From contig WPIO01000113.1 in the NCBI GenBank assembly GCA_009760855.2, positions 1,147,001 to 1,211,000 of the forward strand: a stretch of 64,000 nucleotides of DNA, given 5' to 3'. The notes below the pieces were generated by a model. It was not told the origin of the DNA and did not search any database. It saw only the letters and a list, made by a program, of their open reading frames with translations. Source of the DNA: Cristatella mucedo. Its lineage: Eukaryota > Bryozoa > Phylactolaemata > Cristatellidae. The position numbers were made by a program, and so were the translations under genes. Shown here one piece after another: positions 9,681-21,515 of this stretch; within the stretch, counting starts at the first letter, position 1, and every line of letters starts with the position of its first letter.

Positions 9681-12000
9681 TTTTTCGTGGAAATCGGCTC
9701 CCATTTACCTAGGTCGCCCTCCCGATTGTCGGTGGCCCTGGATCCAAACCTTAAGTGACTTCGTCCCAGTCTAGACTAGGCCTAGAAGTAGCCTCTTGCC
9801 GCATGTATCCGTTCCACACCCTCTTCCCGGTTGGACCTAGGTTAGCCTGTGAACCAGAGCTGCCCTTTGGAGCCGACGGCAGCCTGCTTGGGAACCAAAT
9901 CCACTCCACACTAGGACCGGGACGCTGTGTGGGATTTACATCGCTAACTGACAGCGATCGCTAATCGAGTGATTAAGTATGTACTGAGAGAGAAGGTTTC
10001 GATGCTGGAGCAAAAGGTAATTTGTGCTGCAGTCGATGTGACATGATGCTGCTTCCCTGTTTGTCGAAAAGTGAAATCGTCGGTGTAGTCAAGAAACTCT
10101 AGGTACACAAGAAATTGCACAAATGCACCAGTATCCGGTGTCCGCAGTGACAGCTGGTGAGCATCATCAGTCCCGGCACCTGTAAGTGGTAGCTGCTTCG
10201 TAGCATTATTCATGCACTGAGCAACGAAGCCTGCACATAAGTCGATCTGTGTCTGGCCCTGCTACATCACTCCCACTGATAGTTCTTTGCTTACGGTTAG
10301 GTGGTGGAATAATGGTTGTGACCGTTGTATCGCCGGCGGCACATGAATCTTTAGCTGCTTCGAATGTCCCTAGCCTTCGAAGCCTGTGATTGACCGGATG
10401 CTTTAGGGGACGTTGGGACCGATCTGCTTTCCCTCCATAGCGATCTCCTTGACCCGGTGAACGTCGTCCAACGACGATTGCTCGACCGAGGAAGCATGGA
10501 CGAAGGGTACCCCTGCAGCTGACGGATCACCTGTTTTCCAGAATCCCGACGGGACCGTGTACTTGTGCATATTTGACCTGTTGCTTCAGATACTCTCTCA
10601 GCTTGCACCGGAATCAGGACGTGACGCGATGCCGGAGCAGCCGGCACTTGCAGGTGTGACCTCGGCCACCTGATTCCCCACTCCCTCCCTTAGCTCCGGC
10701 AGTCGACCCAAGCGACCTCAACTCGGAGGTGACCAAGGAGGATCAGCACTTGCCCTAACGTGAGCCGACTGGAGCTCAACGTGATCCTCCCTCCACCTGC
10801 ACTGGCTCAGGGTGCCGGTTGGTGGTGGCAGCAGACACACGCTGAGGGCTCTTAGGCTAGCAGCCAAAGGCCGACTGGTGGCATAGCTCATAGTGCTGCC
10901 CTAGCGAAAGGTCGACAGACACACTGAGCAAACAGGCATCGTGTGACTCAGCTCCTTTTCATGAAGCCACGTGGGTGCCCACCGCCGGTCGCACGACGAT
11001 ACGGTTGAACTTCTACTTTTGGGGGCTCTTAGGTGCAAGTAGGCTCGAATGTAACTGTGTGGAACCAGAAGTGCTCCTGTTTTTTGTCTGCTTTTGGGGG
11101 GTACGTACCATCAGAGGACCAGCATATGTAGGTCCAGCTCAGGCAGCAGTATGCCCATCAGAGTTGAGTATCACAAGTGAGATCTGACCAGGTCACCTGA
11201 GCGTGGTCCTGGCTGGTGTAGTACTGTAATGCTGCTGATAATACCAGCCGAGCATTGTAGTAGGTGCACTGTTGTTGTGCATGCTTGCTGTTGTTCATTG
11301 TAGCCGATACGTCACCTTTTCGGTAGCCGTGTGGTCGTTGATTTGCAACCTTTAGGCTAGCCACATGCACCGAGTTAGGGGGACCAACAGGTCCAGACTC
11401 CCACGGCTGCCGAGCCGATCCGACTGGGCATGTGCTGACCGTGCAGGGTGGGGGAGGCTTGGGGAAGAGATGCCAGCAAGTACTCTTCAGCCGTTCTAAA
11501 TAATTTTGCTTGCTAGGTCAAGGTCTTTCATCGTCTTAATCCTGGCTATGCTCCTTGGGTGCTCACCGGCAGGTTCAGGGCAAAAGGAGGCTGAAGCACG
11601 GCGTTACAAGCTAGGACGTCGTCGCTCATCGTGACGATGACACGCGACGAGCTTCACTCTCGCCACCCCTCCCTCTCTTTCTTCTGCTTCGCATTGCATT
11701 ATCCGGTCACCCTTTGGTGGACTCAGCTGCTGTCTCAATTCGTGTGAACCTTCTAGCATGAAGTCGTCGGCCAGGCTTGGTGCTGACTTTGAATTAATTC
11801 TACGTTTCTGTTAATGCGACGGTGTGTTTCCTTGTCAACTATGCTGGCAAGTCGGGAGCCACAGTCCGCCGGTCTGACCACTCTGCACGTGTGTGAAGCC
11901 AATTGCAGCTGTCGTGGCTGGCGACACCGAGGCTGCTCCCACTTACATGTCTGGCAGTTGTGTGTGAACTCTTTGTTCGCTCTTTCTCCTCCTCCTACCT
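9681..12000. other. CpG-poor DNA, possibly the first intron of SPSB
   Basis: No repeat family or exon recognised; the short open frames show no known motif. Confidence 0.5.
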
Positions 12001-12023
12001 CCCCCCCCCCCCCCCCCCCCCCC
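12001..12023. repeat. C23 homopolymer
   Basis: Uninterrupted run of 23 C after CCTCCTACCT. Confidence 0.9.
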
Positions 12024-12471
12024 GTCGTAGTCAGTCGTCAGCTGCTGAGTGACGTCGTGTAGTCGGCTGCTGCTAGGTGCCGTGCCAAGGCCTAGAGCAA
12101 GCAGATCGATGGGCCTGCCTACGCTCACTAGTGAGTGCCCCAGCTTAACGGCAGCCGGCTTTGTTTGGCTCGCATAGGTCAGGGGTGCAGCTGCCTCGGA
12201 CTGCCCACAAGGTCGCTAGGGCTCACTAGGGGCACTTCCTGCAGCAACAATGCTCCATTAGGCAATAATATTATTAACCGTCTTCCTGCCGGCGCCCTGT
12301 GGCTACGTCTGCCGGTCGAGCTATGAGCAGGTTTTGAAAGTCTGCCTGTCGGAAGCTCAGGCTCACATAAAGAGAGGGCTTCCCTTCCTTCTGTACTTGA
12401 GAGTGGCAGAGTGTCAGCAGCCGAGCTGGCTGCCACGTCTGCTGTCCCAGCATCATCGCAACTCTTGCTGT

Positions 12472-12586
12472 GCATCCGGCGGTCCTTCGACCGTGCTTCC
12501 GAGCCCTGTTCTGTGCAGACGACCTCTGCATCCGGCGGTCATGTGGCCATGCTGCCAAGCCTTTCTCTGTGCAGACGGCCTCTGTC
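12472..12586 (+). repeat. Tandem duplication of about 57 bp
   Basis: Two adjacent units beginning GCATCCGGCGGTC and ending CTGTGCAGACG(A/G)CCTCT, diverged in the middle. Confidence 0.75.
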
Positions 12587-12837
12587 TTGCTGTTTTGGCC
12601 GTGACAGCCTTGTGCCGGCCTGCGTCCGGGCCTCTCGGTGGTGGTGCAGCAGGGTCGAGCCCTGGGCCTTGCAGGTTCAAGAGTGTGGTCAACCGAGGGT
12701 CTATGGTCAACCACTACGAATGCCGTGCCTGCTTTTAGTCACTAACACATTAGCAATTGTTCATCGTCTATATAGTAGTGTCGGAGTGTGTGCAGCCACC
12801 GTTCTGTGGACAGCATTGCTTGCAAGTCCGAATGGTT

Positions 12838-12985
12838 TTAATAATAATCACGATAATGCATTTTGCGCAGGGCCCTCAGAGAACATAATCTCATTCTTTG
12901 AGTGCTTTACATAAGTTGTAAAGGGAGCACGATCAAATAGTGGTAACATGCACAATGTCAAAAAGCTTTTTTAGAGGTGGCTTGT
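12838..12985 (-). mobile_element. LINE-H 3' end
   Basis: AATAATAATCACGATAATGC, then GGGCCCTCAGAGAAC and AGTGCTTTACATAAGTTG; diverged hairpin tail on the minus strand. Confidence 0.65.
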
Positions 12986-13649
12986 GCACGATCGTTGCTC
13001 TCTCCTCTCTCTTTCTCTCTACTACTCTCAAGCGCTGCGCTTCCCCATGACACCGCCAGCTCCAGCTGAGGCACCTGGCTTGCCCAGGCTGTCAGCTGCA
13101 GCTCGCGAGCTGCTTGCAGTTCCGGCGAGTGTCCTGAACCCAAACCCTTGCTTTGTTGCCTTTCTTTGCTTCGCGGCCGTTTGAAGCCTGGAGGTTGAAT
13201 GGAGCTGGCCGTCTGGCCAACCTCCGTTGGGGGGGGGGGGCAGGGGGCAGCAGAATGGGCAGTGGCCCATGCGCTATTGCTTGCAACTCTGGTTCTCAGC
13301 CTGCCTATAGGTCAAGCGCTGGCACTTGGTCGTGGCTTAGGTCACCGGCACGATTGTTGCTGTGCAGGCGTTTCTTAATGCCTGCTCTCGTCGAAGCCAC
13401 AGTTGCTCTCTGCTGCTGTGTACCCGAGGAAGTTGAATCGGCTGAGCTAGCTGAGCTGTGTGCAGCTGCTGCTGGCCAACCAGATTGGCGGAGGAGTAGG
13501 GGTAGCCGAACTGCTTTCCCTGGCAAGTGCAGCAGCTGCCAGTGCTGACAGCCAGAAGTGGGGCAAGAGTACACCGCGATGGTAGATGGATGGTTATTCA
13601 CATAGCAACCTTAGTCAACAGGCGACCCGAGCTTGCCCAAAGGCTCCAT

Positions 13650-13712
13650 AGATATCACTTGACTACAGCTCATAGACATCACTGACCCACAGTTCATAGC
13701 CATCACTGACCA
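13650..13712 (+). repeat. Short tandem repeat of about 25 bp, three units
   Basis: CATAGATATCACTTGAC, CATAGACATCACTGACC and CATAGCCATCACTGACC begin successive units. Confidence 0.65.
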
Positions 13713-13839
13713 CTGCTGGTTGACCGTGATAGGTCTTCCCGGCATTGGGCCGAGAGTGACCTGGGTGTTGGGCAATTTATCTTTGAGTGGTGGAATGAGG
13801 AACCAGCCGACAAGACCACTGCTGGTAATCTTGTTTCCT

Positions 13840-13912
13840 CTGCAGCAAATGTGAAGCGCCTAGACAGAGATGGAGTTCTCTTGAGGGCGATCAAGTATTA
13901 TTATTATTTATC
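13840..13912 (+). mobile_element. LINE-H-type hairpin tail only
   Basis: GCAAATGTGAAGCGCCTAGA, GTTCTCTTGAGGGCG and ATTATTATTATT; about 70 nt with no coding part. Confidence 0.6.
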
Positions 13913-15646
13913 TTATCCTGTTCCGGAAGAACCCGGTAGGGAATCTTGCTTTACAATGTTCTTTTTGGCTGCGGTTATCCCAGCTTCGCTTGTGGCCCTG
14001 CCTCTGGTGGCTTTACCCCTATTTTACAACGGCCTCTGCCTACCTCGGTCCACCAGGGCAAGTGAAAGCAGCTCTCGTTGGCTAGTTAGGCCGCTAGCCG
14101 CCCGACGATTCTTTTGAAGGATAGGGGTTTTGGGATGGGCCTTCGCTCTACTGACCAGTGACCACCATCCACATCCTTTGTTCGTTGTCCACCAGCTGGC
14201 GTCTGGGCCAGCCAGCCTGACACACCACAGCCAGCCATGTCGGCTGTGACATTGTCTTTGTTGCCCGGCCCGTCTGGCCTGGGCTTTGTTGTTTGCTGGC
14301 ACTGCTTAATCCGCAAAGAGTCTTTGTTGTCTGCAGCCAGGTGCTGAGCCGGTGGCCACATGCAGCTGCCTGCTGTTATCTTCCCTCGGTGGCCTGGCAC
14401 TCGCTGGTTGACTCTTTGTCTCGTGGCTCTGTGGCCTCTGCTGCAGCAGGATTTGTCTCTGTCGCCAGCATGAGCTTCCTGGCCTGCTGCCTGCCTTCCT
14501 GCCCCCCCCCCCGTCCGGATGAGCTGCTAACCCCTCCCTTCTCTAACGGGCTGTTTCGGCACCATCCGAAGTGCCCAGTTGAATTGTTGTGTGATGGGGG
14601 GGGGGTACATCTCTAATCAGCAGGGAGGGTCGGGTCATCAGTAATCAGCTGGGAGGGGGCATCGGCTGAAATCCAGCTGTTTGCCGACTATTAATAGATC
14701 GACAGACAGCCAGGCTTGCTCAATAGTAGCCGATTAGTACCAGATGGAGGCTGGACACCGGAGGTAGTAGACTAGACAGGACCTGCTCTCTCCATTTAGG
14801 TGGGTCAGCTTTCAAGGGCTGCAGTGTGAGCCTCACATCTGTGGCCCTCAGGCTGTCGTATCGGCTGCTCGTGGAAGGACGAGAAGCAGCAGCCTGACAA
14901 ACTCGGGCTTGTTCTCGGCATGTAAGACGATTGAAAGGCTTCGAAGAGCCAGTATGGAACTGGGAGGCCGGTCTGGCTCCTCACAGTCAGTCCGCCAGCT
15001 GACTCTTGCCAACCATCAACCAGGGCTTCAAGCATGGTTTCCTGCGGCCTTCTTTTTTCGGTATCTCCTGCCGCTCAGATCCATCTGCCGTTCTGAGTGT
15101 TCGTCGCAGGTTTCCCGGTTTTCGAAGCGAGACGTGTGCAGTCGACAGACAGGCTGATCGATACCGGCTACGGCCCCTTGCTTTGGCCGGAATGCCCACG
15201 AAACTGCTGCCACGGCGGGTGGGGCTGCCGTCCCGTGACGCGACTGAAGTTTTCCTGTGCCTTGCTGGTTCACGCGTGCATGGTTGTGGATGCGTAGATT
15301 TTGCGCCACCCCTCCGCCGCTCCGGTCAGAAATCGGCCTGCTCTGCTCACCATCTAGCTGATCAAGAGGTCACGGCCTTCTGGAAGCAGTCGCTGCGAAC
15401 CTTCCTGAGGCATCGTCGCTCTAGTCATTCGTTCTCGAAGTCTCATCTCCCCACTGCTGCTCCGATTCGGTTGTCGTCGTCCGATCGGGCTGTGCTGCAT
15501 TCCGGACTAGGCTTGACTCTTAAGGGCAGCCGGTGCCGTGCCAGATCTAAAACCTGTAAAGTGTCAGCCATGCTGCTTAAATCCTGCCACAAATAATGTG
15601 AGTGCCGTCGTCGGCCAGCAATTGATCCCTAATCTGCTTCATTGCA

Positions 15647-15870
15647 GCTCCTGCGTCCTGCTGGGCTGCTAGCCACCGGAACTGGCCAGCCCTCCTAAAA
15701 GGGCAAGGCATCCAGCCGGTGACGACAAAGCCGACGACAACGTAGATACCAGCGGCGCCACTGTCACCGCCAGCCGAGATCGTCCGTCGACAGGCAGTGC
15801 TGTGTGCGCCGAAGTCACCGACAACCAGCTTGCCGACTCCAACGTTTCATCGGCGACTGCGCTTGGCCAA
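15647..15870 (+). other. Probable 5' UTR part of the SPSB exon
   Basis: A good acceptor (TCTGCTTCATTGCAG, ending 15646) precedes this stretch. It has an in-frame stop at 15670-15672 and no ATG before 15871, as expected for untranslated leader spliced to an upstream noncoding exon. Inference from sequence only. Confidence 0.45.
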
Positions 15871-16810
15871 ATGAGCATGGGCCAGAGAATGTCGGGCGGA
15901 GTGAAACCGATCGGACAGCATCGTGACGCCAACGGTGGCGAGAGCGTGTCTAAGGACCCTCGTCCTGTCGGCCAGCAGCAGCCAGCTGCAGCGGCGCTGC
16001 CGCACCATCACCACAACAACCAGAGCAGCGGTCGCCATCAGCACCCGCAGCAGGCACACACGCTGCTAAACGCTGCAGCAGCTTCAGCTGGGGCAGCCAC
16101 ACTGCCCGCCGCCGGCTCGCAGACGCTGCCCCCTCCCGCGCATGTCGGGGCGGCAGCGTCGGCCGGGTCCTACGAGCCACCTCTGAGGCTGGCCGAGCTG
16201 CTGGCCGCGCCAGCTCCGCCACCGGACGTGCAGGCTCGCCACGCCTGGAACGCCGCCGACTGCTCGCTCAACATGTATGTCAAGGAGAGCGATGCGCTGA
16301 CGTTCCACCGCCATCCGGTGGCGCAGAGCACCGACGCGGCTCGAGGCCGCGCGTGTTACCAGCGAGGTCTGCACGTCTGGGAGATCCGCTGGAGCCGCCA
16401 GCAGCGAGGCACGCATGCCGTGGTCGGCGTGGGCGAGCTGAGTGCGCCACTGCACTGCGGCGGCTACGCCGCGCTGGTCGGCGCCAACGAGCGTTCCTGG
16501 GGCTGGGACATCGGACGCCTGCGGCTGTGTCACGCTGCTGCTGCCACTGGTGGCAGCAGCGGGGGCAGCGAGAGCTACCCGCGGCAGCAGACTGTGGGCA
16601 GCTGTGGTGCCGAGAGTTCGACGGGCTTTGCGGTCCCCGACTCGTTCCTGGTCGTGCTGGACATGGACGAGGGCACGCTGGGATTCGCCGTGAACGGCCG
16701 CTACCTGGGCGTGGCGTTCGGCGGGCTGAGAGGCCGCAAGTTGTATCCCATGGTGAGCGCTGTCTGGGGACACTGCGAGGTGACTCTTCGCTACATGGGT
16801 GGACTCGATC
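15871..16810 (+). CDS. SPSB coding exon 1 (N-terminal extension and SPRY domain)
   Basis: Holds the low-complexity N-terminus and the whole SPRY domain; ends in GLD plus one base before GTAAGT. The reading frame stays open upstream to 15673, so a different upstream exon could extend the N-terminus, but no ATG occurs between 15647 and 15871. Confidence 0.9.
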
Positions 16811-18531
16811 GTAAGTATCACCGTGCTGCTGCTGCTGCTGCTGCTGCTGCTGCGGGGCATCTCCTTGGGCTTTCATCTGTTTTGCCTGGACAGGCTTAGC
16901 TAAGAGTTATTTGGACGATTATGCTAAGAAGGGGGTGTCAGATCTTGTCCCAACAGGGGAGGCGCATCTATCATAGGACCACCTAAAGGACGTAGAAAAC
17001 AGCGAGCTAGCTTACCACCGAGATAAAAATTCCTTCAGTTCCTACTCCTTTGCCTCGCCCCCCTTGCGACTTGACTTGTAACTCGTTTCGCCAAGGCTGT
17101 ATGGGTGGCACGTGTGAGCCAATAGCTGCTTGTGAATTGTTTAATGGCCGCGGGCGTTTTGTTAACACCAAGAAAACTTATGAGGTGATAAGTGATATAT
17201 CTTATCCTCTTTGTTACCCCTAAAGATAAGGGATGTCGATGGCCCCATGTTGCTGCTGGTGCTTTTTTGTGGCATTTTTCTCCTCTCAAGCTTCACCTAC
17301 CTCGGGGTGAAAGTTATTACTCGTCCCACTCTTTTTAGTTGATGCTATTCAGTCGTAGCTGCCACGGATCGCACGTTCGGGTCGTCCTGAGTTCACAACA
17401 CAGCTGGCTAGATAGCAGCCCACTGCACTACTCACTCCTGACCGACAGCTGTTCTTACCCGGTGATTAGGTGCTTACCCAGGACTAGGAAGCCACGTCAT
17501 GCCTAAGTGCAAGTGGGGCAACTTTTGGATCAAGCAGCAGCACCGAAATTGTCGTTTGCTTGATTGGCAGAAAACAATCGCTTGCATAACACGGTCGTTG
17601 CCGTTGCATGGAGAGGTGCCCTTGGGCCTGGGGTGGTTGCCCAGAAGAGGCTGCTGCCGGTGCCAACTGCTCGATGCAGCAACGCTGCTCTTGGCAGGCT
17701 TGAAAGAGACATGCTGCCGAGATCCAACCAATAGATGGTTCGATGAATTCACTTTTGATTCGGCAAAGCTTTAGGTTGCTTCATGATGACTCAGAGAATG
17801 CTACCACTCGCAGGCAGCAGCAGCTGCTGAGGTGCCTGAGCTGCCAGAGCTTTCAGTTGCTGGGTCTTGGTCGCCCAGTTGTGATAAGGATCGCTTCGAT
17901 AGATCGGCTAGTCGCTACCTTGGTTCGGTCCGTCGACCGGCTGCCCTGCTATTGCCTTCCTCTTTTTTCAACGTCCTCACCACCGTCGTGCACTCCCATC
18001 CCAAGACCTTTTACTGACGGTCGTCGTCCGTCTGCAGCTGCCCATCTGCAGCTGCCCATCTGCCTACATACGTTCCTCCGAGTATCCACATTTCGTGCTC
18101 ACCACATGTACATGCCTGTGTGTCTAGACTGTGTACTTGCTGGTCAATTTTCCTATGGGACGGGGCATTGCCGTTTTGAGGCGAGTCGGTCAGTGGTTCT
18201 GTTGTGATCTGAGGCCAGCCATTGGGCCACCCATTGGTAGCCTTGTCGCCTGGACCTGACCCCCCAGCACTGTCTTGCCTGCAGCTGTGTAAACAGAAGT
18301 ATTTTTTGTCGATCTCATTTATGAAATTCTTCCAATGTTGCTGTCTGCATGACTAGCGGATGGTTTTTTGAGGATGTATCTGAACTCTGTTCTTTTTCAG
18401 CACAACCCATGCCGCTCAGGGACATCTGCCGCCGCGCCATCCGAAGGCAAGTGGGCCGAGATAACGTTGCAGATGCGTCCCAGCAGCTGCCGTTGCCCGG
18501 CTGCCTCAAGACCTTCCTGTTGGAACGTTGA
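15871..18531 (+). CDS. SPRY domain-containing SOCS box protein (SPSB1/4, GUSTAVUS-type), 356 aa, two coding exons
   Basis: SPSB proteins are substrate adaptors of Elongin B/C-Cullin5-Rbx2 ubiquitin ligases; known family substrates are bound by the SPRY pocket through DINNN-like motifs (Vasa, Par-4, iNOS). Coding exons 15871-16810 and 18401-18531 join in phase 1 (GATC|GTAAGT to TTTTTCAG|CA), giving GLDPQPMPLRD across the junction. Residues 1-104 are Ala/Gln/His/Ser-rich and low complexity. RLAELL near residue 105 corresponds to the family's RLDLLL-type segment. The SPRY domain spans about 124-312 with [31 protein letters not shown] and [13 protein letters not shown]. The SOCS box is 314-356 with BC-box [11 protein letters not shown] and Cul5-box LPLP. 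ATG 15871 is the first ATG after the acceptor at 15645-15646, and an in-frame stop lies at 15670. The N-terminus is longer than in vertebrate SPSBs (about 270 aa), and a SPRY loop is also longer. Confidence 0.93.
16811..18400 (+). other. SPSB intron (1,590 nt) with a (GCT)9 run near the donor
   Basis: The donor GTAAGT at 16811 is followed after eight bases by a GCT repeat at 16825-16851. Reading through the donor adds an Ala run and stops at 16897-16899. Otherwise CpG-poor, with short simple runs and no recognised element. Confidence 0.8.
18401..18531 (+). CDS. SPSB coding exon 2 (SOCS box and stop)
   Basis: After a pyrimidine-rich acceptor (TCTTTTTCAG), 43 codons including the stop encode [29 protein letters not shown] and TGA at 18529. 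The BC-box and Cul5-box motifs identify it as the SOCS box that completes exon 1. Confidence 0.93.
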
Positions 18532-20548
18532 CCCCTCGACAACAGGCTGTATGAGCCACCGTCGTCGGAAAACCGACGGGAAACTTATTGCTCTGTCGTG
18601 CCCGGGGGAACTAGCCAGTGCAGGATGAAGCAGCTTTTGAAGTTGAATTCATGGATCGGTGTCGGGCCCACACTTGCATTCTGTACCTCCCCCGATCGAC
18701 TGCCTGTCGGTAGCCGTTGCTGACTATTGCTGCAAGTGCCTCATGGCCGACGCTAGGAGATTATCTAGCGGTGCTCAGTGAGAGCTCTCGACCGGTCGAG
18801 CTCTCAACAAACCTCCGTGCGACATGTCGTGGCAGCTGGCTTTGACTGCTTCCTCTCATTCCTTCGAAAGCGACCGGGTGGCCAGCCAGCCAGCAGCTCG
18901 GTGGCAGCATCAGGCCGAACGAATCAGCTGTCATGAACGAAGGCCAAGCCTTCGATGGCTATCGCTCGGAAGAGGCCATTTCTCTCGCCCAGATCGCAGC
19001 TGCTGTGCAGTCGTCGCCTCGTCTTCGGGAGACTTTTTGTTCCTCAGGCTGCCAACCGAACTCAATTGCCCTTGCTGCCCTTAGTGCCCGCATCGGCGCC
19101 ATGGCATCGATGGGACCGCATCTCCAGTCTGCTGGGCCAGCCGAGCTTAAATCGCTGTGATATCGTCTCGACGTCGCTCTGCCTGGCTATGGGAGCAGGA
19201 AAGCTTGTGCAGCTTCGGCAGCAGGCATTTGTGGCAAGCCTTCGATGGGGCCATGGCCACAAGTGCCTGTCCTTGTCTTAGGGCTGGTCCAATTGTTCAC
19301 ATGATGGATAACAGCTGGATGGGGTGGGGGACAGATCAGGCGAAGGCATGGCCAGTTGCAGCCACTGTCAGCCCAAGCTAAGATAATATTTATTGTTCTG
19401 ACCGTTGCACTGTGACCCGTGTAACTCCTGTTTTGTACCTCTGTTACGTTGCAGTCATCGGCTGTGCTGGCCAGCTTGGACGGCTTCCTGTGCTGCAATT
19501 GTTAAGTTCTGCTTTTTTTGTAATACATCGCTAAAGAAAAAACCGAGTCAGTGCTTTTCTGTTTCGTGTAGAATGGTTGATCGCTGAAAAAGTGCTTGGT
19601 CCTTGCTCTTAAATGCCGACTGCTTTGCACTTATTTCTGATTTCTTTTTGGTTTGTGAGTGTTTAAAGTTGGCTGTTTTCTTAAAATCAATTGCTGCGAG
19701 TACCGAACATCGACCAAATGCAAGGGCAGCTGCTAGCAAATGCAAGGGCCATCAGTAGTCCAAGATTACTCGAGCATAACGCCCACTTTGTATCTGTGGC
19801 TTTGGGAAGTTACAGACGGAGATGCATATATTCGTATATAGGTGTTGTGTCCTGCAGGTGCTTTCGGATCTAGTTATGAGTTATGCATATGAATTCAGTT
19901 ATTGGTTCAAGCTATTCGTGACCATCACTTAATAGTGGCTGCACAAGTACTTTCATAGGAGATCACAGATGTACAGTATGCATCTTGTCAGTAACTTGAA
20001 TCGATACAGACCAAGTGGGCATTATGCCTTTCTATGTACCAGTAACAAAACGCTGCCTGCTCGTCCAAGATGTCAAGACTATTTCCTAACAAGGCAAGCC
20101 TTGTTTCCAGCCTCACCAACCAGCCATGCCACAGCGACTCCGTTACCCTGAGTGGCTGCCGAGTTGTACAGAACAGAACGGTCACTCATCTTAACTTGGC
20201 TGCGGTGGAGCTCCGGGCAGCAATCCTTCGGCCATTAATGCAGTAAGCCTACCACCATTCAGCGAGGTGGACTATGGCTTGGGGGCAATGGGCAAAGCTA
20301 TGAGTCAAGCCCGAGTGCCTGTCCCTGCCTTTGCAGTGGTCTCACACGTGACCTGTCAATGCACTTCCACGTCTGTTCGCTCACCATAATCAATGCTGGT
20401 TTAATGTTAATCTTGCCTGCTGCTGCAGCTGCCACCGCCGACGACAAGACCCTCCTCAGCACACGAGAAAGCAGCAGCTACCCAGGCCGGAAGTATGAAG
20501 TGAACTTTGTTCAGGAAACTCTAATCCCAGCTGCCATAATCAAGCTTA
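18532..20548. other. Downstream of the SPSB stop
   Basis: Unique sequence that would include the 3' UTR. I saw no AATAAA in this stretch; a distant one is at about 21633. Nothing else recognised. Confidence 0.5.
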
Positions 20549-20629
20549 GAGCCGGTGGGACTAAGTGGGGTGTTTAGCTGCACAGTTTCCTGTGGTGTAC
20601 TCAAAGCTTGAGCGGCTTTAGCTAAGCAC
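20549..20629 (+). repeat. About 80-nt diverged repeat, copy 1
   Basis: Shares GGGACTAAGTGG-type, CACAGTTT, ACTCAAAG and GGCTTT blocks in order with 30752-30832. Element unknown. Confidence 0.5.
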
Positions 20630-20689
20630 GTGGTATCCAACAGACGTCAAACTCACGAAATATAGATGAAACGCATCTATTTCTCACAG

Positions 20690-20905
20690 CATTTAGTGAG
20701 TCCCTGCGATTCGTCCTTTATGTGCTTATGCATGCTGATCCTGTGCATGTTACTCCTAAACATTTTATTTCCGTCGTTTATTGAGCATGCTAGCACTAAC
20801 AGTTCGATCGTACTTTCTTTGCCGAAAATGTAAAGTGCCTAGAGAGAAGTTGAGTTATCCGAGCGTGCTATATCAAATTCATTATTACAGTTATTATTAT
20901 TATGA
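20690..20905 (+). mobile_element. LINE-H 3' end
   Basis: Shares GCATGCTGATCCTGTGCATG with the copies at 3.6 and 58.0 kb, then a diverged hairpin tail and ATT-rich run. Confidence 0.7.
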
Positions 20906-20909
20906 TAAG

Positions 20910-21515
20910 TTATAAGCGTAGCTTGAGTAAGAAGGGCAGTTGAGATAGTGAGTTGCAAGGAAGCAGTATGTCACGACGGCTGGAAATAACGTGCCATATT
21001 CGGCAGCTGGATAGTAGTTGTCATTGTGTAAAAATTTACTTCTACTGGCTAGGACCTTCAGATCAAAAGTTTCTGTCGCCAACTGTCTTTACACAGAGGA
21101 ACGGCCAGCTGCTCAGGTATGAAATAACCAAGCCATGGCAGGGCTGGTGGGTTTGAGTACTAATCTGCTTTGTATCCCTTGATGGACGAGAGTATATCGC
21201 AGTTCCTTGTAAAGCGCCTAGAAAGAGATTTAGTTCTCTGAGGGCGCTTTATCGAGTGCACTATTATTATTATTATTATTCCTTAAGAAAAGGAGACGCA
21301 GGAAGCTGGGCTGCTGGGCTTGTTTGCCCTTTGCCTTTTGGCAGCCACATTCGTCATCAGCCGACCATCCAAATCGGAATTGCAGTTATTAGGCCTGTGC
21401 AGAACCAAGGAGCAAGCTAAATTTATAGCAAGCCATGCCACGACCGCCGCGCCTTGTCTAATTGTAGACAGGGATCGAAGGACGGCTAGCTGTAGAAGCA
21501 GTCTTCACGATGAAC
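20910..21515 (-). mobile_element. LINE-C remnant interrupted by a LINE-H tail
   Basis: Minus-strand match to LINE-C 3' coding (CTTCTGTCGCCAACTG-type and GAAGACTGC-type blocks), with a short hairpin-type LINE-H tail at 21205-21282 lying inside it. Confidence 0.6.
21205..21282 (+). mobile_element. LINE-H-type hairpin tail only, nested in LINE-C
   Basis: GTAAAGCGCCTAGAAAGAG, GTTCTCTGAGGGCGCTTTAT and (ATT)n; lies inside the LINE-C remnant 20910-21515, so it arrived later than that copy. Confidence 0.65.

Larger units (their letters stand above)
12986..15646. other. CpG-poor DNA before the SPSB exon
   Basis: Unique apart from a LINE-H tail at 13840, a three-unit repeat at 13650 and G/C runs near 13230, 14505 and 14598. 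No coding motif seen. Confidence 0.55.

Noticed and set aside
12334-12914. 134- and 167-codon frames in the region upstream of SPSB
   Set aside because: They overlap a tandem duplication and each other in different frames; no motif.
16084-16860. 258-codon antisense frame over the SPSB exon
   Set aside because: Shadow of the GC-rich SPRY-coding strand.
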